Source: Lotus japonicus (Eukaryota > Streptophyta > Magnoliopsida > Fabales > Fabaceae). Taken from it: a stretch of DNA of 64,000 bases. The stretch lies in contig NC_080046.1 of NCBI RefSeq assembly GCF_012489685.1, positions 66,789,984-66,853,983 of the forward strand, read 5' to 3'. Below, in pieces: positions 12,295-25,366 of this stretch. The notes beneath the pieces are model-generated. The model searched no databases. It was not told the origin of the DNA and saw only the letters and a program-made list of their open reading frames with translations. The position numbers were made by a program, and so were the translations under genes. Positions within the stretch are counted from its first letter, which is position 1; each line of letters opens with the position of its first letter.

Positions 12295-13003
12295 ATAGGG
12301 ATGGCAATCTCATCTGAACCTGTGGGCCCGCCTGAACTCAAATACGAGTCAACGAGTAAAAACCCGCATTGATTGGATTTGCGTTTGCCCGAAATTTAGA
12401 GTCATTTTGGGTTTGAATTTGGGAAGAACAAATTAAAACTTGTATCCAAAAACTTAAAATTACTTAAATACCGTTATATATTAGTTACTATTACTAAATT
12501 ATTAGGTCATCATGTACTGATTTGCCAATGCTGCAGCGCTACTCTCTCTGGAGTTTGCCCTCGTTAGATCACTATGTTACACTTAGCCTTGAGCCATTAA
12601 GAGATATGGTATTTTGTATGTTTTAAGTATATGTTATGTTGGATTTGTGTTTGTTGTCCTGTCGAAGACTTTGAATTGCCGAGTTTACTTCACCTTGTAA
12701 AGTTGCATTTGACTTGTGTTTTTAATGTGACTAAGTTGTTTGTTTGAATTGTATTGTTATTTGGTAATGAATCTTAGTTATCTAATTTTTATCATAAAAG
12801 TTCATGATTTTACTGTGGATGAAATAGAAGTGGTGCTAGAACATTTACATGTTTCGGATTTGGCTTCGAGCACACAGATCCTTAACTCATTGAGCGCGGG
12901 TGTGGATTTCAGTTTAGCACCCAAACAATATTTAGATTTAGGTTTTAATTTTGGATTTGAGTTTGCGAATGATAAAACATGCACTACCCATTTCCATCCC
13001 TAT
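12295..13003. mobile_element. Non-autonomous TIR element, ~0.7 kb
   Basis: The ends are ATAGGGATGGCAAT and, reversed, ATAGGGATGGAAAT. The flanks carry ACTCAAA (12288-12294) and ACTCAAG (13004-13010), a 6-7 bp probable target duplication. No transposase is present. The short TIR and near-8-bp duplication suggest hAT, but the class is not certain. Confidence 0.65.
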
Positions 13004-14180
13004 ACTCAAGTGAGATGAAGTAGAGTTCATATACCTTATATTAAACTAAGAATTAATACACGGTCAAACGGAGAAAATATTTAGTGAAAGAATTAAAAAA
13101 AACTATTTTGATTGGCTTATTGGAAAAATATATTATACTGTAATAGGTGAGAGAAATGACAAAAAAAAAGTTGATTTTAATTGGTGTAGTTAATAAAAAA
13201 AATCAAGTTATAATTTTCTTAAAAATTTCTAAAACGTAATCTTTTTGTTAGGTACTTAAAAATATTTTTTAAATATAAAAAACACAAATTGTTTTAAGAA
13301 GATGAATATGTGTTCGAATTCGATGAACATGGAAGTCCCAATTTTTTAATGATGTGTACGCAGTCACTATCCATGTAAATATAGTTATATTTATGATATG
13401 GGATTTCATGACAACTCAATTTTTTCTAAAATTGTCATCATCCCTTGTCAACCTCGTCTGCCATCCAATATTTCATCTCAGATTAAGTTGAAGAGAAGAG
13501 TTTCTGTTGAAGCTTTGATTCCTCCCATGGAAAGAGAACAAAACCTAAATCAATTACTCAGACATGAGTTTCCAAGTTGTTGCTTAGTTGGATCCTTCTG
13601 TAATCACTGATGGAATTCATATTTAAAAGGTTGCTGAATTTCAGTGGCGGAGGCAACATTGCAACCTTAGGGGACCAAAACAAAAGGGACTAGTAAAAGA
13701 ACTTGCATATATGTGTGTGCGTTTGGCTAAAAGATAAATTATTGAAATTTGAGGAGCTGAAATTGAAACAAGGAACAAATACACGGAGAAATTAAGGGAA
13801 GAATTGGTGAAAAAAGTGAAGGCGGTTTGTACTTTGTAGGAAAAGGGGGAAAAAATTAAGAGCTAATAAATAATAAACAAATGAAATAATAGTTAGTGTT
13901 ATTGTATTAGTTCCATCTAAGAGTAAAGATATGAATGTAATGGAGAGAAGATTGGAATGTCGTGGGGGAACTTGTATCCATTGCAACTTTCGAGAAATAA
14001 TATCTTCTTAAGCAAAAGTAATAAGTTGCTCAATATTTTGAGTAATGCCAAACAATATTTAAAAGAGTAATTTCTCTAAAGATGCATGCTGTTAAAACTA
14101 AATTCACACACAGTAGGGTAGGATCTTAAGTTTTTTTCTAAGTAGGATCTCAAGTACTGGATTTGTACTTCTGAGGTAAG
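13004..14180. other. Intergenic spacer with one orphan hAT-like end
   Basis: AT-rich. CAGTGGCGGAGG near 13643 resembles a hAT terminal repeat, but no partner end was found nearby. The 70-codon open stretch at 13398-13610 has no recognisable family or gene context. Confidence 0.4.
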
Positions 14181-14646
14181 TTAATTCTGCTTCCTTTGTC
14201 TGTGCGTGCAGTAGAGCTGTGGCACGGTCCCGTTAAGTGTCTTCATGATGGTCCTTATGTCCTGATACACATTGGAAATTGAATCCTCCTTCGGGAGCAA
14301 GGGTTCTAGTGCTTCTCTGAAAAATTGCCCATCCTTAGATATCTGGTTCCAGCTACAAGAGGTCAGAGCAATGACCTCACCTCTTTTTTTATGAACCTTT
14401 CTAGCGTCTTGAAAAAACGACCCAGAAAAGCATGTATGTACTATTGTAGTGAATGTTGCAGTTAGGTGCACTTTCTTGCAGATAGTTGACAAAAAATTTG
14501 TCTGCCCCATATACATAAAGAGATATTTCCAACATTATAACATAAAGAGAAGCAATTGGATCCCTAATTCGAGAAGATAGCATAGTACGAAGATTACTCA
14601 ACTTTGAGTCACTTGTTTGTATTGATGCACGATCCCCATGCTTCAC
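14181..14646 (-). pseudogene. Unidentified exon-like fragments on the minus strand
   Basis: Two overlapping minus-strand open stretches (14401-14646 and 14181-14516) look more protein-like than background, for example SKLSNLRTMLSSRIRDPIAS and then EALEPLLPKEDSISNVYQDI. They are in different frames, so a short intron or a frameshift near 14430-14480 would be needed to connect them. I do not recognise the protein. They end right where the plus-strand LINE remnant begins, so this may be a gene fragment cut by the insertion. Confidence 0.25.
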
Positions 14647-14656
14647 TCAATGTCCA

Positions 14657-15588
14657 GTCACGTAGAGCTCCAGCTCCATCAAATATTAGAGCTTTTATGT
14701 GGCGTCGGCTGCGGGACAGCTCCAAACAAGGGATAATCTTCGAAAGAGGCGCATTATAGTGAGCAGAGATGAATCCTTATGCCCTCTATGTGGGTTGGAG
14801 GAGGAGTCTTCCAAACGCTTATTTCTTCTATGCGATGCAACATGTTCTATCTGGTATGTGCGCTCTGCTTGGCTTGGGGTGGTGTCATCACTGTTACCTA
14901 CATTGCGGGATCAGTTCATGCAATTCCCAACCATTGGCATAAACAAAGCACGACGAGTAGGGGGTATGTTATTTGTATGGCGATTTTGTGGACTGTTTGG
15001 CTCGCTCGAAACAAAGCAATCTTCAATGGGGCAGAATTTAACGACAGTCAGGTTTTGGAATTGGCACAACTGAAAGCATGGAAGTGACTGAGAGCAAAAG
15101 TGGACGGATTCAACTATTCTTGGTTCGAGTGGCAACAGAACTCGGGCATGTGTATTCAGTCACTTTGAGGATGAAAGGGGCAATACGGGTTACCTACGGA
15201 TTCAAGGGTGGTAACGTGAAGGTTACTGGTTTCGTATAGCTAATGCAATTTAATGACAGAATGTGTTTAAGTGGCACAAGTTTGGTGGTGGTGTATTATA
15301 TTAGTCAAGGGTGCTATTTCTATGACCAATGGAGCATGTATAATGTATTCCCCACCGGATCATCATCATGGAATTTGGCTTGTGGGGAGACACATATTCC
15401 TTGTGTGCACATGATTCTTGGAAACTTCCTGCTGAATATTCGGGTTATTGTGATAGATTATTATATGGTTGTATTATGCCTGTTAGTATTTTCCCTATTT
15501 GTCTTTTCTTTTTTCTTCTTCTCTTTTGTATTGGGTTGAAGTACCTCTTGTACTTCATTTCAATATATTCTTTGGCTTATAAAAAAAA
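14657..15588 (+). mobile_element. LINE 3' remnant: zf-RVT region of ORF2, 3' UTR and A-tail
   Basis: Plus-strand decayed end of a plant L1-type retrotransposon. APSNIRAFMWRRLRDS leads, after a frameshift, to LQTRDNLRKRR and the zinc-binding block DESLCPLCGLEEESSKRLFLLCD (zf-RVT family). A further shift gives ILWTVWLARNKAIFNGAEF, and after an in-frame stop at 15085-15087 the usual ORF2 end WFEWQQNSGMCIQSL-stop. The 3' UTR closes with the typical tail CTTTGGCTTATAAAAAAAAA near 15590. It is 5'-truncated; reverse transcriptase and endonuclease are missing. No clear target duplication was found. Confidence 0.85.
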
Positions 15589-16000
15589 ATCACCAGTGCC
15601 ATATCATCTTGGACTCCTTTCATTATCATCCTCACAAAAATGAAGCACACTCTTCACCGGTAAAATCAAGGAAGAATTCATTGGCAGGAAAGACTAGAAC
15701 TTAATTTAGAACTACCAGTGCACATGATATTCCATTACCTTCAGAGCTAATACATAATGCTTGCTGTTTACATCTCCGACCTCCAGTTTCGCAAACTACT
15801 TCTGTGATCATTTGACAAATTTTTCCTATTGAACCAATGATTTTGTGACGAACTAGCTTTCGCCTGAAAGCAAAATTATGTTGTTAAATTGTTTTTTTTT
15901 TTTGGTAAATTGTTTTATCTTTTACATCATTTAATTCAGTAAAACTACTTTCATAAATTAGAGTACGTCGTGCACAAAATTGAAATCTTATTAGATGTTA

Positions 16001-16432
16001 GAGCATCTCCAATACAAGGTTCTTAGTTCTTATTTTTGAGTTAAGAACTAAGAACTGAATTCTTAACCATTGGAGAAGATGACGTGGAGTTCTTAGTTCT
16101 TAAAAATAAGAACTGAGTTCTTCTTATATAATGAGTTTTACTTTTTGAGTTCTTAGCATAAAAAATTAATTTTTTTTCTCTCTCATTCATTTAATTTAAG
16201 TATTGAATTAGTATTCAAATATAAATCAAGATTATATGAAAATAAAAAATATTAATATAATGGTATTGTGGGACCGGATGAATAATGTTAAGAACTAAGA
16301 ACTAATAATTCATGGTTGGAGCAAAATCTACAAAGAGTTGCTTAAGCACATGTGGCAGTTCGGGCCCACATGAATAGTGCTAAGAACCAAGAACTAAGAA
16401 TTAAGAACTAAGAACTAGCATTGAAGATGCTC
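16001..16432. mobile_element. Tourist-like (PIF/Harbinger) MITE, 432 bp
   Basis: Terminal inverted repeats begin GAGCATCTCCAAT and, from the right, GAGCATCTTCAAT, each continuing into GTTCTTAGTTCTTA. TTA flanks both sides (15998-16000 and 16433-16435), the PIF/Harbinger target duplication. The interior is AT-rich with many AAGAACTAAGAAC motifs in both orientations and no coding capacity. Confidence 0.92.
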
Positions 16433-16689
16433 TTATAGTGTGTAAAATGTTTACACTAACTGTGCATGTGTGTGTATTAAATTCAAAATGGTTTATTGTT
16501 CTATTTGTTTTTCCCCTTCATTTTTCTATTTGTGATAAGCTCTAAATTGAGAATTGTGGTCACCAGTGCAAAAAATGCCAAAGGAAACCTTGAGTTACAC
16601 TTGGTAAATATACCTTGGTCCTTGAAATTTATGTTAGATTTATCACCATAATTCTTTGCTTTTGGTCGTCTTGCTCCTATCACTTATGA

Positions 16690-17580
16690 AGAAACAAATA
16701 TGCACTATGGGTGTGTTTGACATGTCAAGTTGATAAGTTAACTGGAAGTTGAAAAGCTAGTTGAAAGCTTATAAGTTAGTTGAAAGCTAAAAAGCTAGAT
16801 GGAAGCGAAAAGTTGAAAAGCTACCTAATTGAAAAAAGGTATTTAGTAAAACTAGCTAAAATTGTAAAATGACATAAAAATGCATACTTGTATAATTCAT
16901 TTACTTTTAACATACTTTTATTTGCACATCGTTAGCTATATGATATTAATATTAAAATAGTTACAACTTTAAATATTTTTATTTAGTTAAAATTATTTAT
17001 CGTCTTAAAAACATAATCTTAATTTTTTTTTCTTCATATTTTTATTAATTAAATATAATTATAACAATTATTAATTTAGGCTTAATTGCACATTTGCTCC
17101 CTCATCTTTTACTTTTTTGCAAAGTCTCTCCCCCATGTTTAAAATGAACGAATTTTCTCCCTCATGTTTCAAATTGTGAAAATTGGGTCTTGCCGTTAGG
17201 TTTCCATCCAATTGCTAAAGACGGTTGCTATTTTCACCCCCTTTTTACTATCTGCACCACCTACACTAAATTTATAAAAAAAAATTCTATCTTCAATGCA
17301 ATTTTTTTTGACTAATTAGTTTTTTATTTTATTTTAAAAAACATTTGTGGGCCCTCGGCCCTCAATGAATCAGCATATTTGACCCAAAAAAAAAAACCTT
17401 CACCACAAGGGGTTAGATCATAGATAGTTGGCAAATTGGAAAGAAAACATGATTTACAGAGAGCATACATTGAAATAATATCTGGCATAATAATGGACAC
17501 AAACCATAGAATCCGTTTTCTATATATAAAACGTTTCAATTAATTTTCATTTATGTAATGAAACCAAAGGATTGGTTGAT
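16690..17580. repeat. Fragments of dispersed repeats
   Basis: 16700-16860 resembles the AGCTTATTT-rich MITE family seen complete at 59.8-60.2 kb, but is degraded and lacks matched ends. 17080-17240 (TTAATTGCACATTTGCTCCC and a following pyrimidine-rich stretch) resembles one end of a Mutator-type repeat; its partner is missing. Nothing coding is seen. Confidence 0.4.
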
Positions 17581-17928
17581 TGACACTCAAGCCCAGCCTG
17601 TGATTGCCAATAATCACAGTTCACACAGCTGTTAGGTTCTAATTAGTTTGATTTCAAAATGAAAATTGAATAGCATTTACTAAATATAAGCAAGGAATTA
17701 AACTAATTGCAACCGTTGGCCTCCTGAAAACTTTCCTAGCCGCAAAAAGAAAAGCCAAAGGACCCTTATAAAATCCAATTGGAATTAAGTAGCAAAACAT
17801 TCCTTGCTTGCTCTAACTCTTATCATATCATCATTAACCTCAGTAATTCCGAGGGAGAACAAATCAAGAACAGAACTTGGTTAGTTCTCCCACGTTTTGT
17901 ATTTCAATCAAATTAATAATCATTTAAC

Positions 17929-18792
17929 ATGGGCAACTGTGCTAGCAACCCCAAGACCAACGAGGGTGATGCCCCGGCACCTGAACCCGCCGTCACTGAG
18001 GAGGTTAAGGTTGAGCAGCAAGAGAACACCAAGGCCGAGGAGGAGACTCTAGGCAACTTGCTCAATGAGGTATATTGTTATTACTAATTAACACGAGATC
18101 ATACATTTGCAATGTATTGTATGCTTTGATTTACAATTGATTCTAATGCATGTCAGAATCAGCTTTGGATAAAAGTTTATGTGAATATTCTTTTGGTTTT
18201 TAAAATTGATCATGCATGAGATTATGTTTTTCCCAATTTCATTTTTATTTTTGGAAACTATTTTCATTCTCAAATTTAAAGATTAACACAAAAAAATGTT
18301 TGTTTTGAAAAGTATGTTCATTTGTTTTGCTTTGAAAATAACAATTCTTGGCCCGTAAATGTTTTCAAATAAATTATTTTAATTTTTTTATTCAAATGTG
18401 TTTTTCAGCTATATTTTTTAGTGAAAATGAAAATAAAAAAAAAACACTCATTGTGTTGCGTATTTCAACTAGTATGAAATTACACCCCATTGTGGTCGTA
18501 AAAAAGTCAATAACAACTTTAGCTAAACAGAATGCGTGTAATTTGTCATGTTTTATCAAGTTTAGTTTTTTTTTTTGAACTCCTTATAAGATTCTCCTAA
18601 TTAACGACTATATTTGTATGTAATGTATGTTTTCAGAATGGAGAAACTGAAGCAGTAGCAGAGCAAGGTGAGGCCAAGAATGAAGAGGAGAAGAAACCCG
18701 AGACTGAGGAGGTGCAGGTTGAAGCCAATGTTGAAGAGAAATCCGAGACAGAGGAGGCAAAGCCTGAAGAAGAGAAACCCGCTGATAATTAA
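17929..18792 (+). CDS. Small acidic protein with N-myristoylation signal, two exons
   Basis: Exons 17929-18069 and 18637-18792, joined phase 0, give 98 residues. The protein begins MGNCASNPKT: Gly2 with Cys4 and Ser6 is a standard plant N-myristoylation context plus a palmitoylation-capable Cys, so it should sit on the plasma membrane or endomembranes. The rest is low-complexity Glu/Lys/Pro/Ala (EEVKVEQQENTKAEEE, EEEKKPETEE, EEKSETEEAKPEEEKPADN-stop), likely disordered, with no catalytic domain. Small MGNC-type acidic proteins of this kind occur in many plants; function is not known to me. A TATAAAA-like box lies near 17766, about 160 bases before the start. The ATG is the first in the leader after an in-frame-free stretch. 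Confidence 0.82.
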
Positions 18793-20050
18793 GGCTGAGA
18801 ATTGAGAATGTGCAAACGTTCTTAGTTTCAACCTAAAAAATGTGCATTCAATCTAATACTACCTCAATTACAATAGTGTTTCTTTTCCAATTTGTGCTCA
18901 AAGATTATTCATTAATTTATTAAGGAAATTGATTATTTGGATTTAATATTGTTTACTTGTTGGAATTTTTAAGCCAATTAATTAATTTAATTTTTAATGC
19001 ATTGATATTTGTTACTCTAAACAAAATCACATTTGAATTCACTCATGTTTCGATATTCAAGAATTTAAGTGAGAATAAAAAATTACACATCAAATAAAAA
19101 AATGTATTGAGCAATTTATAAATGCAAGGACTCATACATTCCAACTATAACATGACGCAACTTTAATGGACAAAGTATATATGTTTGTAGGAATAGAGAG
19201 CTTGTGATCGATTATCTAATTACATATTTTCTGTGGTAAAAATTAAATAAATTGTCGATCGCCTGTTCGTCCTCTCTCATGACTGTCGTTGTGCTCGCTT
19301 GCAGCTATTTGGTTCACCCTAGCTTTCTTGCCCGTTCGCTGCCCATCATGAGTTCACTATGTCCCTGTCTCTTTCGATTCTCTTCATTAGGGGTTAATGT
19401 TTCACCCTTTGAAGCTTTTATTCCGTAACATCCATAAAAGCTTATTTGAGATGTGTCCAAACGGGTCTTTTTCTTTTCCTAGAGCTTGTGAATGTAGGTC
19501 TTCATTATGAGTCATCAAAACTCTCGCTCTGCTATTGTCACTACTCGTGATAGACTCATTTGAAGAGTTATGTGAGTAAAACACATGTATTCTCTATTTG
19601 CTGGCTTTACTTATGGTTTCACAGTAAGCAATATGCTCCTGGCATATGTGGATAATCTTCACATGACATTTTTTTAAATATTACAAGTATTGTTGTAGTT
19701 TGATTACACTATTCATCTTTTTTATTTTTTTGGGCGGGTTTCATTGGGCCAACCGAACAATCCACAACATTAGCCCAATTTATTTTTTATTATGGACTCA
19801 ATCCACCAACCGGTCACTAATGGGGATGAGTTAGTTTTTTTAATACATATTCTTTTGGCGGACCAACTCAACTCAACTTGCTTTAAAACAAAGCGAATTG
19901 GCCGGCATCGTCGCCTCTTATATCAATACAGTTTTTTATCAGTCATTCTCCCTACAATAATTTAATTTCTGTACCTTCATTTTCCCAATTCGTATGTGCT
20001 CGAAATCTTACCAATATATACACAATAAAATATGATTGGTTGATCAAACT
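18793..20050. other. Intergenic spacer
   Basis: Contains the 3' UTR of the myristoylated protein gene and AT-rich sequence. A less AT-rich patch at 19260-19600 has no frame worth reporting. 19730-19900 holds a GGGCCAACC-type fragment that looks like old repeat. Confidence 0.4.
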
Positions 20051-20052
20051 TA

Positions 20053-20168
20053 CACCCTCCGGTCACATATATAAGCAAATAACACTTTTTAGGTTCATTC
20101 ATTTAATGAATGTATTTAGTCATTAAACCTAAAAAGTGTTTTTTGCTTATATATGTGACCGGAGAGTG
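20053..20168. mobile_element. Short palindromic Stowaway-like MITE, 116 bp
   Basis: Nearly perfect inverted repeat: CTCCGGTCACATATATAAGC at the left and its complement at the right, each running on through AACACTTTTTAGGTT to a short AT loop. TA flanks both ends (20051-20052 and 20169-20170), as for Tc1/mariner-derived MITEs. Confidence 0.85.
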
Positions 20169-20229
20169 TACACCCTTTTGTGATAAGCCGCACTTAGTCT
20201 TGATGAAGGTAAATTGGCAGTGGATGGTA

Positions 20230-20533
20230 CTCCCTCCAGTCCTATTTATAAGCAACAAAAAAAAATTCACATAGTTTAAGAAATCTAGTTAAACTTGATA
20301 AAATGCATTAAATATGTCTTGAATCAAAATAAACTTCCAAAATTACCCTTTATTATTAGTGTTGGAAAGTGAAAAAGAGAGAGAATAATTAATGAGACAC
20401 ATTTTACAAGTTAGAATTAATAAGAGCATCATTGGAAAAAAATCATTAATATAGTTCAAACTTTCATTTGGTTCTTATAAAAAGGACCAAGATTTCTCTT
20501 CTCTTTCATACTTATAAATAGGACCAGAGAGAG
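20230..20533. mobile_element. Stowaway MITE, 304 bp
   Basis: The ends read CTCCCTCCAGTCCTATTTAT and, from the right, CTCTCTCTGGTCCTATTTAT, with TA duplication at 20228-20229 and 20534-20535. This is the common CTCCCTCCGGTCC Stowaway terminus, with an AT-rich non-coding interior. Confidence 0.92.
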
Positions 20534-20535
20534 TA

Positions 20536-21971
20536 TAAGCTTACACGGAATCGCAAAATCGAAGGGTCAATATGCGCACTAAATGTTAAGAATAGCCAGC
20601 TATATACCATTAGACAAACCTTTCCAATTCAAGTCACTTCATTTTCTCCATTTATGTCTTTCTAGCTAGTTTCCAATGATATTTAATTAACACACCGATA
20701 TTCCACCTGGAAGCACGTTGGAAGCTGCATGTAAAAAGAAAGTCATTTTGATTTTCTAAAGAAATTAATTAATTAATGAAATTCCTAGATCCCACTAAAA
20801 GAAATAATAAAATGAACCTTTCTTCTGTAACTTTCTGGTTTGGTGTGCGATTTAATCGGATAATAAAATTGTAGTGCTACTACTTAAGTTATCAACATCC
20901 AAAATGGCATTTGCTTCTTGAATTCTATTCTACGGACTACGGTACACATTCAGCTGAACACGACACACTCACATTAAAAGAAATACTAATAAAATGAAAA
21001 AAAAAAAAAAAAAACAAGGCATGATGATGTTAGTCTAACTTATAAGCCATCACTAGAACTGCTTTTCTTCACTGAAAACAAAAAAAAAACTAGCATTGCT
21101 TTTCGAGAACGTACTCCTCAGGTGCCGCGCGAGCATGTATACACATTTACACATTCATGCATAGATGCCATGACAAAATATTAGTACTATTAAATTATTG
21201 ATATATGTATTAATATTCAATATTCAATTCTCACTTTGCCTTTTCAAATAAACGAGAGAAAACAGGAATTAATAAATGTTTCACGAAAAATATCTCAACT
21301 GAATAAATATGATTTTGTTTATAGTTAAAGTTATTCATTAATCCAAAACATGAAATTTCTTAAATATGAAATTTCTATTATTTTTCTTAATTTTTTAAAT
21401 AATATCTCTGTGCCAGAAAAAAAATACACATAACTGGAAAAAATATTTATTGGAATAGATATTCAATCACATCCAGAACATATCCATAACAAAAGAAAAT
21501 ATACATTCTCACTCAGAAGTCAGAACATTTGATGGAGTTGTTTAGTTAAGGAGTAGAAGAGGTGCCGAAGGGAATTAAGGGGAGAACTCAGGAAAGTGAT
21601 GAGTGAGTGAGATCGATTCATTCAAATTCAATTCATGCAAAGAGGCTATGATGAGAATGACCCACGAAGACCCAATTCGCACGTGTCAAATAGGAATTGA
21701 AAGCATGTGGTATTGACAGTTCCAACGTAGAGGGATGACGTGGGAGAACAACCAAACACTGCCGCTTTAATTTCACCTTTGGAAATCTGCATTCCTCATT
21801 TCCTCATACATAAATATCCCTCCTTCACTCCTTCCCTTTTCTCCTTAACAAGACCCTTCATTTCTCTACCTCTTCTTTAAAATTTATAACACTGTCTCAA
21901 TTGATTTTTATTTTATTTTTATATATAACCTTTTGGATACTACCAACTAGTACTAATTAAACTAGAGATCG
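20536..21971. other. Spacer and presumed promoter of UMAMIT gene A
   Basis: AT-rich. An ABRE/G-box-like GCACGTGTC lies at about 21690 and TACATAAATA at about 21807, followed by a CT-rich leader before the ATG. These are weak promoter-like matches only. An A-run sits at 20998-21014. Confidence 0.4.
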
Positions 21972-24900
21972 ATGATGAAGGGTATATGCAATGTAGTGCA
22001 AGGTTTGAAGCCTGCGTTGTTGATGGTGTTGGTGCAGATAGCATTTGCTGGTGTCAATGTTCTCTACAAGCTTGCCGTTAACAATGGCATGAGTTTGAGG
22101 GTGGTTGTTGCCTACCGCTTTATCTTCGCAACTGCTTTCATAGCTCCTCTTGCTTTCATTCTTGAAAGGTTAATTATTCCATTCCTTCATTGATTAATCT
22201 CATGATATTTAAGATGATTTTGTGATTAATGAAGGATGATTTGTTTTGCTTTTGAATGTTAATTGGTGCTGCTATTCATATGCATTTAAATTAATTGCTA
22301 GTACTAGAGAAAATTAAAGTGGAAAATTATATTATTGAAGCTATGGCAAAAACAATTGATAGTAATAGTGAAACTCACTTGAAGATTGAGCTAGCTAGAA
22401 TCTGAACTGAAATTATTTTTATTGGCAGGAAGAAGAGGACAAAGATGACTTGGACAATACTGTTTCAATCATTTCTCTGCGGTTTGTTTGGGTATGTTAT
22501 TAACGTCACCATGTATATTAAATGAAGTGTCAATTTTTTGTAACATGTGGTGGTCACTTATGCTGTCCACATAGTTTCTCCTAATTAAGCATGCAAGCTT
22601 TTCTCTTTCTAGACCATTTCGTTTGTAATTGTTGTTAGCTATATGAACGTGATCTTTCTGGAGTTTCAACATCAAAAACCATTTTTGTCTCGATGTTTCT
22701 TAAGTCGCGGCAAGTTCTCAGGAACTTCGTTTCTCGAGGTCAACAAAACTCTTTCATTAATTGTGAAAAAATAAAACAATAATTTATTGTTCTTATTTTA
22801 GAGTTTAATGGATATGCACTGACAGTGTAAAATAGTTTTACACAGACATCCAATTGAATTCCGCCAAATCAGAAAATATCTTATTCTTTTAATTAAAATT
22901 AAAGTCAAATGTAATTATCTCTCCTATGTGGCATGCTTTGATTGGATGACTGTGTAAAACTATTTTACACTGTCAGTGCATATCCATTAAACTCATTATT
23001 TTATTGGTTTTATATATATAACTAGTATTGATTTCGCACTATGCACGGATGGAATAAGAGTACTTTATCAGCATATATCAAACTTTTTCATATTTTCTCT
23101 TTCATTTTTCTGTTTTTCATACGTATACACATATTTAAGTTTTATTTTTCTAATTCTAGTTAAATTCTAATTCCTTTTTTTTCCTAATTTGTTATGTTTT
23201 GAATCTCATGCCAAAATTATTTTAATATTTCATGTATATTCGAAAATCTGAAATAAAATTTTTTTTAGTTAATTTTTAAATCAATCATTTAAAACTATTA
23301 TATATATCTATATATCAATTTTTTACTTTGTTAAGTAAAAATTAATCATAGTCATTAAAAACTTTTTTTTTCAGCATACGCCCTTATGGTAGAAAAGTCT
23401 CAATGACTTTTATTAATTATTCTAATTTCATTAAAAACCATAAAATATCAAATTAATACTGTAGTTATTTTTGAAAAAGTGACAATTGACTTTTGTTATT
23501 TATTTTAATGTTATTAATAACTATTAAAGACCGTATTAATTATTTTCAAAAAAATGAAATTATTTAATATTTAAATCATAAAATATAAAAAAGACATCAT
23601 CTACCTACTAATTATATTATGAGAGAGAAAACTTATGTAAATCGACATAGAATGGGGGGTGACATTTGTTTCGAAAATCGTACTATAGGATAGGATTTCA
23701 AATTTTGGTTAGCAGCCTAAATTTTAGTGCCTTGATTGGCGAGTTATGATATTTACACATTTCTCCACTATTTTTTCACCTTCATTTTATATCTATTTTT
23801 CTTTTCTCTATCAATCAAATCACCTATCACATCTTTACTTTCTCTCTTCTTTCTTCCTATCTCTCTCTTCTTCCAACTCTCCACACTTTAAAAATGAGAT
23901 GTGAAGTTATAATTATTCTTGATTTTGTGGTACTCAGAATATTTTGGCTTCGGGAGCATATGTCTTTACATGCACATATTTTAATTGAATAAGTGAACGT
24001 TAATATTATATGAAACATTTATGTGAAAATTCATATTGTTATAATTGTGGAAAAAAATAACATTATGTGTAACATTAGAGATCGGTTGTTTCGAATTGAT
24101 TATATGTTTATTTACTATGTAGAGGATCATTAGCTCAAAACTTCTACTTAGAGGCTTTGGCTTTAACATCAGCGACATTTGCATCGGCCATGTCCAACCT
24201 AGTACCAGCCATAACCTTTATCATGGCCGTTTCCTTCGGGTAAGTAAACCTCACTTCTTTTGTTTCTATTTCTCATTAATTTTCCCCATTTTTCACAATG
24301 TAATTTATTTATTTATAATATGTACTCTCAGTTTGGAAAAATTAAATTTGAGAACGGCAGCAGGGAAGGCTAAGATAGTAGGCACATTAACTGGAATTGG
24401 CGGGGCAATGGTACTCACTTTTGTTAAAGGCATTGATATCAAAATGGGTTCCTTTCACATTAACCTTTTACATTATCCTAACGGGGCACAACACTCACAA
24501 GCTAGCACCACCGGTGGTAAGACTCTCTTGGGTTCCCTATGTGCCCTGGCTAGTGGCATCTCTTATGCACTCTGGCTTATTATTCAGACAAAGATGAGTG
24601 AAAAATACCCAACTCATTACTCAAGCACCGCGTTGATGTCATTTTGGGGGTCAATCATATCTGTTGTGTTTGCTCTTTGTGTTGAGAGGGATTGGAGTCA
24701 GTGGAGGTTAGGTTGGAATGTTAGGCTTCTAACGGTTGCTTATTCGGTATGTGTATTAACAGATATCGATTATTAATGGTTAGGTTGGAATGTATTAATC
24801 ATGAAATTAACTTAATTGATGCATGTAAATCTGCAGGGTATGGTGGTCTCTGGAGCAATGGTGGTTGTGATTTCATGGTGTGTACGGATGAGAGGCCCTT

Positions 24901-25366
24901 TATTCGTCTCAGTTTTTAGCCCTCTAATGCTAGTCATGGTCGTCATTGCTGGTTCTACCATGTTGAATGAGCAGCTACACCTTGGATGGTATATATAAAT
25001 TTGAATCGATTCTAATAATTTATATGTAGGAAAAGTGGTTAATTTGATTTGCTTAATGTATTAACATGCAATTTGTGTGTTGATTTCAGCATCATTGGAG
25101 CAGTGTTGATTGTTTGTGGCTTATACGCAGTATTATGGGGGAAAAGCGAAGAGATGAAGAAAAGGAATCAATTAGTGCCGACGACGCAAAGTCCCCACCA
25201 TGAATCCAATGATGCAGTGGAAATAGTGGTCAGGTCTGGAGTAGTAGAAGATAAAAGCAATCTTAGTAGCCAAGATAATGGTGTGCAAGTTGTTAGGGAT
25301 AATGAAGATTCACCAGATGGACAAGATAAAAGTTCACATGCACACAACACAATCAGGGAATACTAG
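21972..25366 (+). CDS. WAT1-related/UMAMIT transporter (MtN21, EamA family), gene A
   Basis: Membrane transporter of the drug/metabolite superfamily; plant relatives export amino acids or affect auxin transport. Exons 21972-22168, 22429-22491, 24123-24239, 24332-24746, 24837-24988, 25090-25366 give 406 residues. Two EamA repeats are visible: the first from GLKPALLMVLVQIAFAGVNV, the second from about residue 190 (LLGSLCALASGISYALWLII) to GAVLIVCGLYAVLWGKSEE. About ten membrane segments are expected, with a hydrophilic Ser/Asp-rich tail. Conserved landmarks: GLFGGSLAQN, GIGGAMVLTF, DWSQWRLGW, GPLFVSVFSPLMLV. It differs from B-D by an extra intron after LER (22169-22428) and by lacking the intron after LIIQ. 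Intron 2 is 1.6 kb and holds a MITE. Start chosen as the first ATG; a second Met follows directly. Confidence 0.93.
22801..22994. mobile_element. Mutator-type MITE in intron 2 of gene A, 194 bp
   Basis: Long inverted repeats: GAGTTTAATGGATATGCACT at the left and its exact complement at the right, extending about 45 bases through ACAGTGTAAAATAGTTTTACAC. The flanks CTTATTTTA and ATTATTTTA form a 9-bp target duplication with one mismatch. No coding capacity. Confidence 0.85.

Noticed and set aside
13398..13610. 70-codon open frame
   Set aside because: No promoter, splice or domain signal; sits in AT-rich spacer and is within chance length.
13643..13990. CAGTGGCGGAGG as the start of a hAT element
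   Set aside because: No inverted partner or target duplication was found downstream; kept only as an orphan end. The similar CAGTGGTGGAGC at 37.8 and 47.9 kb was treated the same way.
15243..15643. Two overlapping ORFs of over 90 codons
   Set aside because: They fall inside the LINE 3' UTR and A-tail and have no family features.
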